Assembly (NCBI GenBank): GCA_026260175.1
Contig: JAKCWW010000006.1
Coordinates: 165,068 to 229,067, forward strand
From: Reticulitermes lucifugus
Lineage: Eukaryota; Arthropoda; Insecta; Blattodea; Rhinotermitidae
Reading direction: 5' to 3'
DNA length: 64,000 nucleotides
Shown here: positions 11,978 through 24,109 of the stretch, in pieces
How the letters are laid out: each line of letters opens with the position of its first letter
How positions within the stretch are numbered: position 1 is the first letter of the stretch
The notes under the pieces: model-generated
What the model saw: only the letters and a program-made list of their open reading frames with translations
Told to the model about the DNA's origin: nothing
Databases searched by the model: none
Program-made: the position numbers and the translations under genes

Positions 11978-12135
11978 TCAGGCAAAATAAGGTGTCTGTA
12001 TTTGGCATATGTATTTATCAGGCAAAATAAGGTGTCTGTATTTGGCATATGTATTTGTCAGGCAAAATAAGGTGTCTGTATTTGGCATATGTATTTGTCA
12101 GGCAATATAAGGTGTCTTTATTTGGCATATGTATT
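11978..12135. repeat. 40-bp tandem repeat, four copies
   Basis: The unit starts TCAGGCAAAATAAGGTGTCT and ends TTTGGCATATGTATTTG. Copies lie at 11978-12017, 12018-12057, 12058-12097 and 12098-12135. The first three are almost identical. The fourth has two substitutions (AATATAA for AAAATAA, and CTTTA for CTGTA). This is a young minisatellite. Confidence 0.95.
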
Positions 12136-12139
12136 CAAA

Positions 12140-13835
12140 CGACGAAGCTACATATCACGAAATTTCCTCCATCCTAATTTTTCTTCCTCGATCTTTGGAA
12201 CTAATCTAGCACGCATATTTTTCTTCGCCTTCTTGGTTATGGTATATCCAAGTTGTACATTTTAATAGCTCTTCTTTTTCTTCTTCTTCTCTTCCTTCTT
12301 CTTCGTTGGTCTTTACAGATTATACTATCACACCTGTTGCAATTCAGAATTAGTTCCTGAAACTATAAATAATTTTTGTAGGAATTTGGGGGGGGGGCTA
12401 TCGGCCCCTTGCAAGGCTTCTAACTATGCAGGACAAGCCCAAAATTAAAGAAACCTTTATATGTATTACATATCCGTGCCACAAGTCGGATTCAAACCTA
12501 TTATTTCAATGTCTGCTCGCTGGAAACACCGTGAGTTTTGGACCGTAAGCGACTGTAAGTGGCAGGAAATGTAACCAAGAAAAAGAAATCACAATTAATT
12601 ACCGTTGTATTCTTTGCATCAAACAATTACATCTGTGAACTAGGTTTTCACTGCAATGCAATGAGAAGCATGAAGATGTTAGTGTGTTTGATTATTTTCC
12701 ATAATAAAGGGGCACACATATTTCCCAAAAATCTGGGAGCCACCTCCACATGCTAGGCGCCAGAAGGCTGTCATAAAGCAAGTCCCATACTGAAGACTCA
12801 CAATTCTGGAGTGACCTGCAAACCCCAGTTATGCGACGTTTTAAGCTCGGTGCATGTGAACTGGCACATTTTTATGTATAAGAAAAAGAAAACTGCAATA
12901 ATTATGCTACAAACATTAGGCTCCATCTTACAAATTATACTCGGCCGGCGACCAGGCGTCTAGAATCTTTGAACCCCTGCCATAATACACCATCAAATGT
13001 GTTTTAAGTAGATTAAAATTAATATTTCTCACTTCTCTTGACACTGTTTGTAAAGTCTTTTCTCTACAAAGTTTCAATATTTTATTCACTAACCCGTTTA
13101 ACCTTCCAATCAACTAGAACAGGCTTTGCGTTATTCACAATTGCAAAATTTCATTGGTATAGGGGCGGACTGGGAGGGGGTTGCGCTCTTCTGAATGTTG
13201 CAGATTTGCTGATGCCATCTGTATCATGGTGGGTGGGATAGCCGCCAGCAAGCATCAGGTACACGCGCTATTAAACTCACGACAGCAAAAACACCGGACA
13301 GACAGACAAAGAGGGCACGATACCAAACTGTAGTTTTATATAGAGGTGTTGATAGCAGCTATGTGTCACATGGCTTCAACGTTTCTTTATTTTACTCATT
13401 TATTATTTAACAGCGCCATCAGTATCTGAGATTTTATGGCGTCGAATGATGGGATGATGGATAAATTATGATTTGAAAAGGACGTGTCCGGCTCTGGTTG
13501 AGTTAACATTCCGACATTTATTTGCAAGAAATGAAGAAAACCACGATGCATAGCGGTCAGGATAGTGGGTGCTGAGGCGGAGGTTAGAAACAGGCATCTT
13601 CCGGCTGGAATTCTGGACAGTTAAGGCTACATTAACTTGCACGTATAAGCAGTAGTGCCACCTTGTGTCAAAGCAAGTGTTAACTTACGAATAAAGAAAC
13701 ATTAAATCAGAACTTGCTGTGAAACATCAGTTGTAGATTTCGAAGTATTATTAAGAGATGCACTGCTGATAACAATAATCTGAAAGTGTAGGAAAAAAGT
13801 GTGTTTTTAAACTGACATACATACATCAAGCACTT
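12140..13835. other. No gene; simple repeats only
   Basis: Contains a CTT-rich tract (about 12270-12306) and a run of ten G at 12388-12397. Short open frames carry no motif. A GGATTCAAACC string near 12490 resembles a reversed B box but has no A-box partner. Confidence 0.5.
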
Positions 13836-14060
13836 TCCATCATCTCTTTTCTGGTTAAAGCACAAGTTTCGGAAACTACTTATACTTCCGTCATCAGATA
13901 CAATATCAAAACTTACTCTGTCGATTCAGGTCGTTGAAACAAGATCCGTAGTTACGGATTAGCACCATAGAGTGGAAGCGTAATAGCAAGTTTCATACTT
14001 TCTACATGATGACGGAAGCAAAGCCAGCTTCCGGAACATTTTGTAACCGAAGATGAAAGA
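13836..14060. repeat. Diverged foldback carrying two hairpin modules
   Basis: The left part (13836-13900) and right part (14005-14060) are imperfect reverse complements. Read outward, both give TGATGACGGAAG, a loop, TTCCG and a diverged GAAAC. The minus-strand module (13866-13897) keeps CTGATGA and GAAAC. The plus-strand module (14004-14036) has ATGATGA and GGAAC. Outer arms match loosely, indicating an old element. Confidence 0.55.
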
Positions 14061-14065
14061 GTGAA

Positions 14066-15099
14066 AAACTTCTCATTTGTGTGTCCGTTGACTGATCACC
14101 ATCAGCTGCTAAGGCTTCAAGAAATCCTGTTGGGGAAAAAGTGACGTATTTTGGAACGTAAGAACTTGAGAATAAACCTGGTTATAATTAAAATGTGTTT
14201 AAGGTAAACTGACAACAAAATCATTATTGGTGAACATTTTCCTGACGCATGTCATGCTAGAAATATTTTACGGGAAATTTATATCGCCATTGCTTACAAA
14301 ATTGTTTTCAGAATGTGCCATTACACAGGTAGAAGGAAATACGGATTGACTGGAACTGAATGAAAACATTAACTGCTTCTTTACATCACTGTATTTTATT
14401 TGACATCCATAATCTGGATTCAAAATTTCTAGGCATTTAATAAAACTGTATTTACACTACCACAGACCTGTAGTGATGTGGAGTATGTAACGGCGAATTT
14501 TTATGCATTTCTTTTCAAATTTAAAGCATTTCCCTCCCTCATCCTCGAGTGAATCCGTGGGTATGGTTTTAGTGTATGGGCATCAACAGGTTTTCCAAAC
14601 CAGCAATTTCAGTTTAAAAAGTTAATATTGAATTAACCTGTAACCATCTGCTTAATTATTTCCAAACAATTTGGGCCACGCTAAACACACGTAGAGAACA
14701 GCTGGTGTAAATAATTAATTTTAAACAAGACAACTTGCACCTTTTCCTTGCCTTGTAACGGTTAGTGAAGGAACTGGCTTAGGAGTCCTATTCAGTTGCA
14801 GGAAGCGAAGAAAACCATGAAAATTGACGGTTAATGCAGCAGCCGTAAATGGCAGGCTAAAAGGAGCAGCAAGAAGAACTGAACAGTGCCAGCGGTTTTT
14901 CTGTTCACAGCGAAGGCCTGCCGACACCCACAAACATCTAGCAATACTGTCTGTCCCTAGTCAGATTCCCCTGACTGAGGTTTCCAGTCTGGTTTCTGAC
15001 AAGTGCAAGGACAAAAATTACAATCAGGCCACGGCCACTTCGTTTCATATCAGTTTATTAGTCGCTAACAGTCTTACCATTCGATGTTGTAGGCTATAA
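14066..15099. other. No recognised feature
   Basis: AT-rich. Open frames of 70 and 91 codons overlap on opposite strands around 14721-15099 and have no family motif. Confidence 0.5.
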
Positions 15100-15475
15100 T
15101 TAATATATTAACCAACCTATGCACTTAGTAAAATACATTCAGAAGTATAAAACTCCTATAAAATCCTACATGTTTCGGCACCGAAGTGCCATCATCAGGG
15201 AGTTTGACAAGGGAATATAAGGCCAGTACGCTTAACTAGGTGCTGTGTCGCCTTAATTAAAATGATTAAAATATCAAAATCCTAAAATTTTAGAATTTTA
15301 ATATTTTAATCATTTTAGTGAAGGCAACACAACACCTAGTTAAGCGTACTGGCCTTATATTCCCTTGTCAAACTCCCTGATGATGGCACTTCGGTGCCGA
15401 AACATGTAGGAGTTTATAGGAGTTTTATACATCTGAATGTATTTTGTTAAGTGTATAAGTTGGTTAATGAATTAG
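15100..15475. mobile_element. Foldback-G: long near-perfect inverted repeat, copy 1
   Basis: Two arms of about 185 bases meet at a palindromic centre, CTAAAATTTTAG (15282-15293). The arms are nearly identical reverse complements over the segments AAAATACATTCAGAAGTATA, ACATGTTTCGGCACCGAAGT and GGCCAGTACGCTTAACTAGG. Each arm contains one CTGATGA-hairpin-GAAAC module (15168-15199 minus, 15376-15407 plus). There is no coding capacity. A second copy at 60775-61005 shares the outer ~90 bases of the arms but has a different interior. A transcript would fold into one long hairpin. Confidence 0.9.
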
Positions 15476-16094
15476 TGATAAGACAATGCACGGTATAAAT
15501 TACACCAAAAAGTTGCAGGCTGTAGCCTGAGCTACTTACACCCTCTTTATGTGCAGCACATCATAAAGAGATAAACAGTATACATTCGAGTCTCCTTGCC
15601 CTCATGTAACATTCAGTTGCTCATTGCCTACCATTTAAATGTCACTTCAGGCAACAGAATCTCCCGCTTATATTTCTGCGAGGATTATTTTTGTTTGTTC
15701 GTTTATTACAACCCAGGTTCAGTTCTCAGCACGAGCAGAATTTTTTGTCCTCCACAGTTTGCAGGAAGGATCAGGGACACACCCAACCTTCTTCCCAACG
15801 GGCTGCTCTTCCCTGGGCATAAATCTGTCAAGACCTGAACCTGGCAACACATTTCCATGTAGAAGTGATATTGAGAACGCTTGAAGCTATACCTCCTCTT
15901 CTCTGTAAGGCTTCATAATATGATGTTTACTTAGACACAGGCACAACTTTGGCTTCTACAGTTAATCTGAGGGAACAAGGTTCTGATCACTTTCATCTTT
16001 GCATGGCTGTTCAATGCGACAATATCCGGTTACTACATTAACGCCTTGAAGAAACAAGGAGAGAGAGAGACAGAGACGCGGAGAATAACAGATT
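15476..16094. other. No recognised feature
   Basis: Two overlapping open frames of about 80 codons (15596-15884) show no recognisable domain. Confidence 0.5.
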
Positions 16095-16365
16095 AGCAGA
16101 TGAAAAAGGAGAGGGGATCACGGGAAGTACCGTTCCCGAGGTCCCGAGCTACCCAATGCCTGGGGGTATAGCTAGGCCACCCTGTCTCCGGGGTCATAAA
16201 TGCGGAGACCTGGTTCTGCAGGTTGGGGTTCGGGCGAGACGCTGCATCTTCTACCGGTGAAACATTACATGTCTCGAGACCTGAAGAACAGGAAGCCAAG
16301 GCCCGATACTGGGCTATTGGGTCATTGAAGAAGAAGAAGAAGACGAGGAAAGGGAAAGTCATGGG
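16095..16365 (-). repeat. GC-rich interspersed repeat with (GAA)n end
   Basis: A GC-rich island in AT-rich DNA. The minus strand is open and reads NDPIAQYRALASCSSGLET, then NVSPVEDAASRPNPNLQNQ, then TGWPSYTPRHW. I associate this string with repeated sequence in insect data, not a conserved protein. The plus strand ends in a GAAGAAGAAG run (16327-16345), like a SINE or LINE tail. No A/B boxes were located, so the class is unknown. Confidence 0.5.
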
Positions 16366-16395
16366 AGAAGAAAGAGGCACTTTACTTTGTGGGGT

Positions 16396-16469
16396 GGTTG
16401 GGAAGTGTTGGACAGCTGTCATGTGGTGTCCAGGTTGGGAAGTGTTGGACAGCTGTCACGTGGTGTCCA
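16396..16469. repeat. 37-bp tandem duplication
   Basis: Two copies (16396-16432 and 16433-16469), each beginning GGTTGGGAAGTGTTGGACAG and ending GTGTCCA, differ by one base (CATGTGG versus CACGTGG). Confidence 0.95.
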
Positions 16470-17306
16470 GGTTTCGGCCTCTTGTCCTTCTGATAAGAAA
16501 AAATGAAAAAGGAAAACGTTAAACAGTGACAATTGGTGGCATGAGATAAGGGTTATTATTCTGATTTGCTGTGTACGGTTAAAGCATAATGTTTTGGCCT
16601 TACAGCAAGGGAAATAATTCCGATTAATTTGAAAGGAAAGGCTACATGGGGAGCACGTAGTAATGACTTTAAATTTGGGCTCAGAATTTGCTTGAAGACA
16701 GGAAAACTAAGAAAACCTGTGTCGAAATGGCCTGTCGTGGACCGGCCGGCTTGGACACTGATTGTAGCAGCGTTGAAGAGAGAAATTAATCTAAATGTAT
16801 ATAAAGCTCTGTTCCTGCCTCACAGAGAAGGAGAACATGTGTAATATTACCCTCGTGACTAACCATAATGTCATGTAGACAAATGGGGGATTGGAGGTAA
16901 ATATTCACATATTCGTCAACTGTGCTTCTGTAACAAGTCGCTACCAAAACAACCGACCTTAGAAACCAAAACTTAATAAATTATTTTGGGGAAGTTTATC
17001 ATTTTACACATAACTGTTAATGACACTAGCCTTTAAATCTGTACAGCAATTATGAGCAACACCTTCTAAAAATGTAGTTGGTCTTCATTAAGAAAGGGCG
17101 AATAATGACAGCTAAATAGTACTCTGACGTCAAAAGGGGCGGGTACAAGGTGCACGAGAATCCAGTCGACCTTGCATAAGAGATAATCTGTTCCGAAAAT
17201 TACATGGGAATGAAGTTGATCACGTAGCAACTATGGTGGTGCAAAGCCACCCAGAGATATGCGAATTCAATTACTCAATAACCGGTTAATTAAAACGTCT
17301 GTTCCC
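16470..17306. other. No recognised feature
   Basis: A 71-codon open frame (16629-16844) has no recognised motif. The rest is AT-rich. Confidence 0.5.
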
Positions 17307-17310
17307 TTAA

Positions 17311-17537
17311 CCTTTTAAAGCCTAATGATTACTGGATGCATCAACAGTTTTAACATTCACAAATTCTACATCCTGCCCACACTGTATTTATGTGTATTGT
17401 ATTTATATTACAACAAACAGCGACTTTTGCCTTATATAACATAAATTGATTTGTTTTTTAACTGAGATGAAACGTGTTTACTGCGCGGTACGAACTGGGT
17501 CTTTAAATGAAACCGTTTACGCTTCGTCTTTAAAGGG
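17311..17537. mobile_element. piggyBac-like MITE between TTAA sites
   Basis: A 227-base element is flanked on both sides by TTAA (17307-17310 and 17538-17541). Its ends are imperfect inverted repeats: CCTTTTAAAGCCTAATG at the left and, on the minus strand, CCCTTTAAAGACGAAGC at the right. TTAA target duplication with CCCTTT-type termini is the hallmark of the piggyBac superfamily. It has no coding capacity and is therefore non-autonomous. Because TTAA is common in AT-rich DNA, the call relies on the matching termini. Confidence 0.65.
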
Positions 17538-17541
17538 TTAA

Positions 17542-20333
17542 TCACGTTTCTTACGTAGATATCGAATAGGGAAGAATATCTTACGCACATTTTACTATCC
17601 TCAGTTGAATATCAAAATGATGATTAATGTGTTAAAATTTCTGTGTTATGTAGATGATATCACTCTAACAAAAGCCATTTCGTATATTGTCGTTAGCAAT
17701 TAAATGAAGCCCCTGAATTCTAGCACAATATTTATAATATTTATGTAACGGAAGGTTCCAAGAGGAACAGAAGGCACTGTTTCTATTTCCATACTTTTCT
17801 AGGCAAATATGTTTTAATTTTGTGATAAGTTATTTCTTAAGCACACATTCTCTTTACATTAAAATTTTCGGATGTAACCTTAAAGTTACGAATCATTCCC
17901 ATGTTATAATTGCTGCCTCACAAGCAATATTTTATACATTACGCGTAGACGTTTTACTGCTCATACTTATAACATTTCAAGTGACCAGCTTTATTGCTAT
18001 GCTATTTATTTCCGTCAAATCGAAAGCTGCATAAATTTTTTACGGCCATCATAGTGTTATTTTAAATTTTAAAAAAATCTTACGTTAACAAAGGCTGTGA
18101 ATATTTCTGCAGCATATATTGTCATGTACAAATTCAGCATTTTAAAGAAGGTAGCAGTAGTGTCACTCCTACATCGCAGTTTGGCTTTGGTGTATCTTTC
18201 AATAGCATAATGTTCATACCAGTTTTCGTCAAAGTCGTTCCACTGATTCAAATGTTGAAAAGAGGAGACAGACAACATAGAGCAGGAAAATCTCAAGAAT
18301 CTACTTTAGGAGGAAAATTAAGCTGGAAAAGAAGGGAAAGATTCTGAATTAACCACAAAAATTAGTTTGGTAATTTTTACTAACCCCGAGGTTCGATTCG
18401 CAAATGAATTGAGTGAGAATAGAATGTTTTACAGCGAAACTAATAAGTTTCTGCGAAATGCAAAAGGATTGTGCTGTACTGATAAATACTCGAAGATACT
18501 TTAGGAAAATTTGTATTCTCTCATATTTTGAAATGCAAACGATCAATAACAACTCAATGGAAAAATTTCTTTTTGAGAAACTGGGAGTTACTCAGGTGGT
18601 AAAGAAACCTACAGTTTATAAAAGCCAAGAGTTCATTACAGTGTTAACAAAAGCCCGCCACTTGTCCCTATATGGATCTAGTCAACCTCCTCCCACTCTG
18701 CATCCTTAAAATATATGTTAATATCATTATCTCATTTACGCCTTGTTCTACTTAATTGTTCTCTTACCTTAATGCTTTCCACAATTTTGTACGATTTTCT
18801 GAACTCTCCCACGCTTGCTACATACCCCGCCCATCATATTTGAAAGAAGTAGTGGCCGATTCTTCTTCCATCTATCATAGAACAGTACATAACCTCAGCA
18901 GTAGATTCAGCGCTGCCAAGTATTAGAATTATTAACATATTTCAGATTGTCGCTAACCACTGTTTGAGACACACAGTACTGTGGCATGTTCAGCGCTGTT
19001 CCCTTCTTATTCTCTTTGTAACACGACAAGGCCCACTATTATGAATGTAGTGTAAAACGCTTACTCCGCTGTTGTGACTCAATGTCTCCTTTATTCCTTG
19101 CTGTCCCTCATTATTATGCGCAGGCCCCACACGTTGATCTCGCCTCTTTTCCACCAGATAGCATTACAAACGTTCCGGCCAGTTATTTCTCTCTTTCTAA
19201 AATATCTGATAGGATCTCCTTTAATGCAAAATATACTGACAGATTCTCTTTTCTCAACCGCACCATTTTTAATCACCTTCCAATCCAAGACGCTCACAAA
19301 CATTCATAAACGAGTTGAGTTTCACAGAAAAAGTGATGAATTGCATGTAACATACACTGAGTCAGCATAACTTACGGCACAACATGTAGCAGGCTATAAG
19401 CGACATATTACACACTTCTTACTGCTAAGGAAGTAAAGCTACAAGTTTCAAATGCCACTGTTTCCAAAGCTTCAAATTTCATGTAAGTATCTTCACTAAG
19501 CAGAAGTTAATGGTCGGTCAAGTCAAAAAATTACCCTAGATTTATGGATCCTGAAAGTCCATTAACGCGTTCACACGATTCCACCACTGAATAACAGAAT
19601 AAATTGAAAAGAAAGAAAAAACCGGTCGAATTGTGTCTTAAAACTAACTGGTAGTCACATTTTTTCCCGTTAGTTCATCTTAAGGATTTGTAAGCCTTAA
19701 TTGGTAAACTTCTTTGAGGTTACGTCAAAACCTGTGTAGGACCTTAGAAAATAAATGTCCTGAGTCTTCAACGACATCTGTGTGGCGAACCTGTTAAACA
19801 TTTTATCAGTTTTTCTCAATTAAATTAGAAATTTCACTAAATTAATACTATACCTTATTTTTAACTGTAAGTTGTGTTACCACACAATGCCTTACAGGGA
19901 AGAAAGGTAAAAATAAAACCCTGGATGATGTAACAAAGCCTATTTTACTAATGCTAAAGCTGAAATATACGGAAATGTTGTTTTCATGTTATTTTGTAGG
20001 ATAAGAGAAATTAGTATGCAAAATACAGGAATAAAATGTTTTTAAGTTTTTTTTTCAGAAAGGAGTGCCAAAGATATTATTTGAACAAAAATCTAATGAC
20101 GTGATTTTTTCTGGGTATCTAAAAGTTCTGCGAAATGCCCAGGACGAATTCCTGTGCCCCCTAAGGAAGCGAAAAAAACCAAAATTTCTAGTTCTTCACC
20201 CACAGTATTTTCAAGGGCCAAGGGGCAAAATTTTAAGTTGAAACTATGAGAGATAAAACTGCATAATGAAGAGCGTCATAATTTATTGTGTTAAACAAAT
20301 ATCATTAATACATCTAAGCAAGAAAGATAAAAT
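17542..20333. other. No gene recognised
   Basis: AT-rich. At 19074-19370 three open frames (98, 75 and 70 codons) overlap on both strands without a recognised domain. This could be an old mobile-element remnant, but I cannot support that. Confidence 0.5.
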
Positions 20334-20344
20334 GGGGGGGGGGG
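20334..20344. repeat. Run of eleven G
   Basis: Homopolymer G tract followed by GCTTGTAGCC. A similar G-run followed by a CTGCAGCC-like string occurs at 35679 inside a hAT-like element, so this may be a fragment of such an element. Confidence 0.8.
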
Positions 20345-23300
20345 CTTGTAGCCAGTATGAGGGAAATGAGGAATGCACACAATTTTCTAATTTGGCAGAG
20401 CACATGTAAAAGACTAAATGAGACGTGGGCTTTTATATAGGAATACTAATGAAAACGTATCGTAAATAGGTAGAAAATGAGGGCGTGGAGTGGATTTATA
20501 TGAATAGGACAGGATCCACTAATAGAATATTGTCATCACGGTAGATGGTAAATGTTCGGATTCTATAAAATGTGGGAAATTTATTCGTAGCTAAGTGATT
20601 GTTATCTTCCAAATAAGACTCAGTTCCATGCAGCTGGCCTTTAATAATCACCTTGTCATCAGCAATAACGCCCAAAAAATGTGTCTTTTTTCGTTATAGG
20701 GGAATGAAGCCTTCCATAATTTCTCTCAGCTACTTCGAGGTAGTGTTATAGAATAAACTTCCTCATTAAGACTGTATTCAAGTCCACTGTGTATAATTGT
20801 GGCTCCGAGCTACTTCAATGGTTGCTATTTTATCATTCTCTCATGTCATCTGTACGAACATAAATATGGTTCATTAAATTTATCCACAAACAATAACACC
20901 TTCATCAGGCGGTTATCATCGTATGAGATGTGACGCCGTGTGACTTGATTGGTTGGTTGCAGAACTCGGAACGTTCAAAGTCAGGGATGACATAACTCGA
21001 CATTACAGGTGATTACGACTCAATTCCATCACCGCTCTCTTTAATACATATATAAAGTTCTACCTTAATGTTATCCTCCCATCTCCTTTTCAGTCTCCCA
21101 AGTTGACGTTTTACAAGAGGTTTGTCCAGCAACATTCCCTACGCTCTGTTGTCTCCCTCATTCTCGGTACATGCTCACTCAATTGTGTGTCACATTCTTG
21201 ATTTAATAATTCTAACAATATTAGGCTCTCAAGACAGTAAGATCTCTTACAGCCTTCATTATTATCAAATCTAGTGAATTTATAACCATCTATAAATCAG
21301 TCACTAGAGCAACTGAGATAGGAGCAGGTTAACTATGACATCGGAGTGCCAGTCCTGGCAGGAGCAATACATTCGGCAATTCTGCACACCGTCCAGGTCG
21401 GGACTTTATGCCATCCGAATAGTAAGAGGGTAAAATAATTGACCACTCACATGTCTCCAATGCAGAAATACAGAATGCGTGGAGCCTTACAAATGACGTC
21501 GACCTTCCGGCCCGCTCCTACAGATTACGCATATAAAGGCAGATGTGACCGCCTTTACATGCGTACAACAACAGGCGAACGGGAAAATGAGTTATAGTCA
21601 GTTTTTGATTGAGTCAGCTGTCTTCACTAATTTAAAATGTGTCGGTTTCTGACACGTCAAGGTTACTTGCAGGTGAAGGTCAGTACAGTTTATCATTTTC
21701 ATTCAGCAGGGAGGAACAGACGGCAATGGGGTCTTGAATGTCAATTGATTTACCTGGCCCGTAGCTTTGATCGCATCTTCAGTCGGTCACCTGTGTGTGT
21801 GTATGTGTGTGTGTGCGTGTGTGTGTATCCATTGTTTGAAGAACTGACAACCTAATTACACTAGATTTTCTGACTTTACAAAAATGATGATTGTAATTAT
21901 CAGTTATGTCCTTTTTCTTTGAACATTTGTGTAAACTGTTTAACAGAAACAGAAATTTAGGAAGAAATATAATTTCTGCAGAAATTGAAGTACCTATCCG
22001 AAAAGTATCACATTGTAATTGGGATAAAGCGTGAAGCTAGCAACTCACCTCCATCTAATTAAAAGGCTGTCCACATTCATGCTGCCATCTACTTTCAAGA
22101 AGGTGTGCTGAGGAACATTTATCTCGAATAGAATAATACATAAAATTATTTTTTCGTTTTAGACGGTTTTATATATATCACGCAATTGGCAGTTCATTTA
22201 CAGCACAACGAAAGAAGATTTCAGTGAAAACTGACTTTGATTCGTTGCTTACATTTTCAGGAAGTTCTTAAACACGTAGCGTCTCTTTTAGATTCAAGCT
22301 CCAGACTATGCAGAAATTTAATTTCTTAGAGCAGAGTTCTTATTGAGAAGTTTGTAGACATTCAGCTGATTTAAGTGAATCCTGAAGTAAGAAGATTTTT
22401 AGGTTAATAATGAGAAACTGGGGAATAAAATGTCCGTTGAAATTTCTAATGAAAATTTTGACACAGTCTCTGACAATATTTCTACTGACTCACTGCTTAT
22501 GCTCCGCAGTCACAATTTTGCTTAACACGCATGTTACAAACTTTAAATATTCTTGAATGACAGCGTCCCAGAACTACTTCCTGCAAACATGTTTATACCG
22601 TGAAAGGTCGGGTTGGCAATAGCGAACTAAGTATATTTACTTCTCGGTTTATTAATAACGGCAGATCCTTACTGTAGTGATTGCCTTCTGACGTAACCTT
22701 CTTCAACTAAGAGCGACTTTTGGTTGGGGACAGGGAAAAGGACAGAATTTCAGCCCGTAAACTTCTTATCCTCACACAGTTATAGAGTCGAAAAGTTTTG
22801 AGGCAGTGTCGCCCACTCTTTGATTCTTGGAACCTCCTGGCATGATGGATGAAGGAATCAATTTTACGCCTCTTTGTGTTTGGTCATGCAAGCTACAGAG
22901 CTTTTTAGAAACATAGTTGTGGGTTTGGTTTGGAATTGCTGTACTTGTAGCAGAAAACCAAAGCAAATTTATTAACCTACAAATAAAATAAAATAAACTC
23001 TGATTATTCCTTTACTTATTTTTGAACTAAACGGGAATAAAAAGAAATGGAGATGTTTCTTGTCGGCAGTAGTAACAAACGCTGCGTCCTATTGTTCCAG
23101 ATCACGCACACATGAACGCAATGTGGGGACCTAATGTGGTAATTAAGTCTGTGTTTAGGAACGTAATTAACCCGCTCTGTAATTAATGATTCGGAGAATC
23201 CAAAGTAACAACTGTAATAATGAAGACCAGAGGTTTGATCCTCATTTGCATATAATGGCTATTTATATACAGCAGAAGAGTGGTGTATCATGACGTCATA

Positions 23301-23945
23301 ATATTGTGGTTGTATATAACCTGTATGTGCTCTTCTTTAATAAGAATAAAAACTGTTACATCGAAAATACATCAGCTTGTGTTGAAGGTGAAGAAGTCAA
23401 TTGCGTTTAAGTCTGTGTATTTCTCAATGCTATAGCGTTTGACCTAGGGTTCTGATTGGTGATCCGATTGATGTGAACCAGTGATGATGCGCAAGTCATA
23501 TCACAGTATTGTTCGATAATTAACACGTTGCCGTGTCTCACCTTTACCTTGCATGCAGATGGTTGACCCCTTAACGCACAGTGTTTACCCCCTGCTTTAC
23601 GTCTAAAACTCTGAATTGTGCCCACATTTATATGTTTAGTATGATTTTTTGGATTAACGTTGATTATTATGCTAAACAGCAGTAAACAAAATGGTATTTG
23701 TAAGAGACTGTTTACTATGAAATGAAAATTAATTCTTTGAATATTTGTTACGTAATATGTCACCTTTGCAGTGTTGGCCTCAAAGCGGCCACAATACTGT
23801 TATCAAACTTTCGCCCACTGCTGCTCGCCCGATACAAATACTCGAATTTAAGACGCTGCAAATTCTAAACCTTCCACTTCACATTACTTTCATGAATTAA
23901 TTAAACACCGTTAAACACAGCTAATGAATATTACCTACTTTATTC
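20345..23945. other. No gene recognised
   Basis: Long AT-rich stretch. Open frames are short (118 codons at most, 23407-23763 minus) and without motifs. The only clear structure is the TG microsatellite. Confidence 0.5.
21792..21826. repeat. (TG)n microsatellite
   Basis: Imperfect TG tract of about 35 bases with single interruptions (TATG, TGCG). Confidence 0.95.
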
Positions 23946-23949
23946 TGGC

Positions 23950-24105
23950 AACATGTTTCGATCCGATATGGTCATTTTCAGACGCAGAGACCGGTACCTG
24001 ACAACACACAACACTCACAAGAGAGAGACAGACATCCATGCCCCCGGTGGGATTCGAACCCGCGATCCCAGCAAGCGAACGGCCGCGCGGCCACTACGAT
24101 TGGCA
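23950..24105 (-). mobile_element. SINE-B: tRNA-derived SINE, copy 1
   Basis: On the minus strand the head reads TAGTGGCCGCGCGGCC (A-box region, 24081-24096), then GGGATCGCGGGTTCGAATCC with a consensus B box (24050-24060). A body of about 100 bases follows and ends in TCGAAACATGTTG near 23950. The acceptor stem does not pair, so this is not a functional tRNA gene. The 3' part contains a degenerate copy of the CTGANGA/GAAAC module (CTGAAAATG...GAAACATGT). A related head occurs at 32422 on the plus strand. Confidence 0.8.
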
Positions 24106-24109
24106 TACA

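Noticed and set aside
12480-12545. Reversed B-box-like string GGATTCAAACC
   Set aside because: No A box at the expected spacing and no second copy.
19074-19370. Three overlapping open frames as a possible gene
   Set aside because: Open on both strands with no recognised domain; compatible with chance or an old mobile element.
24040-24100. Possible tRNA gene on the minus strand
   Set aside because: A and B boxes are present but the acceptor stem does not pair and a SINE body follows.
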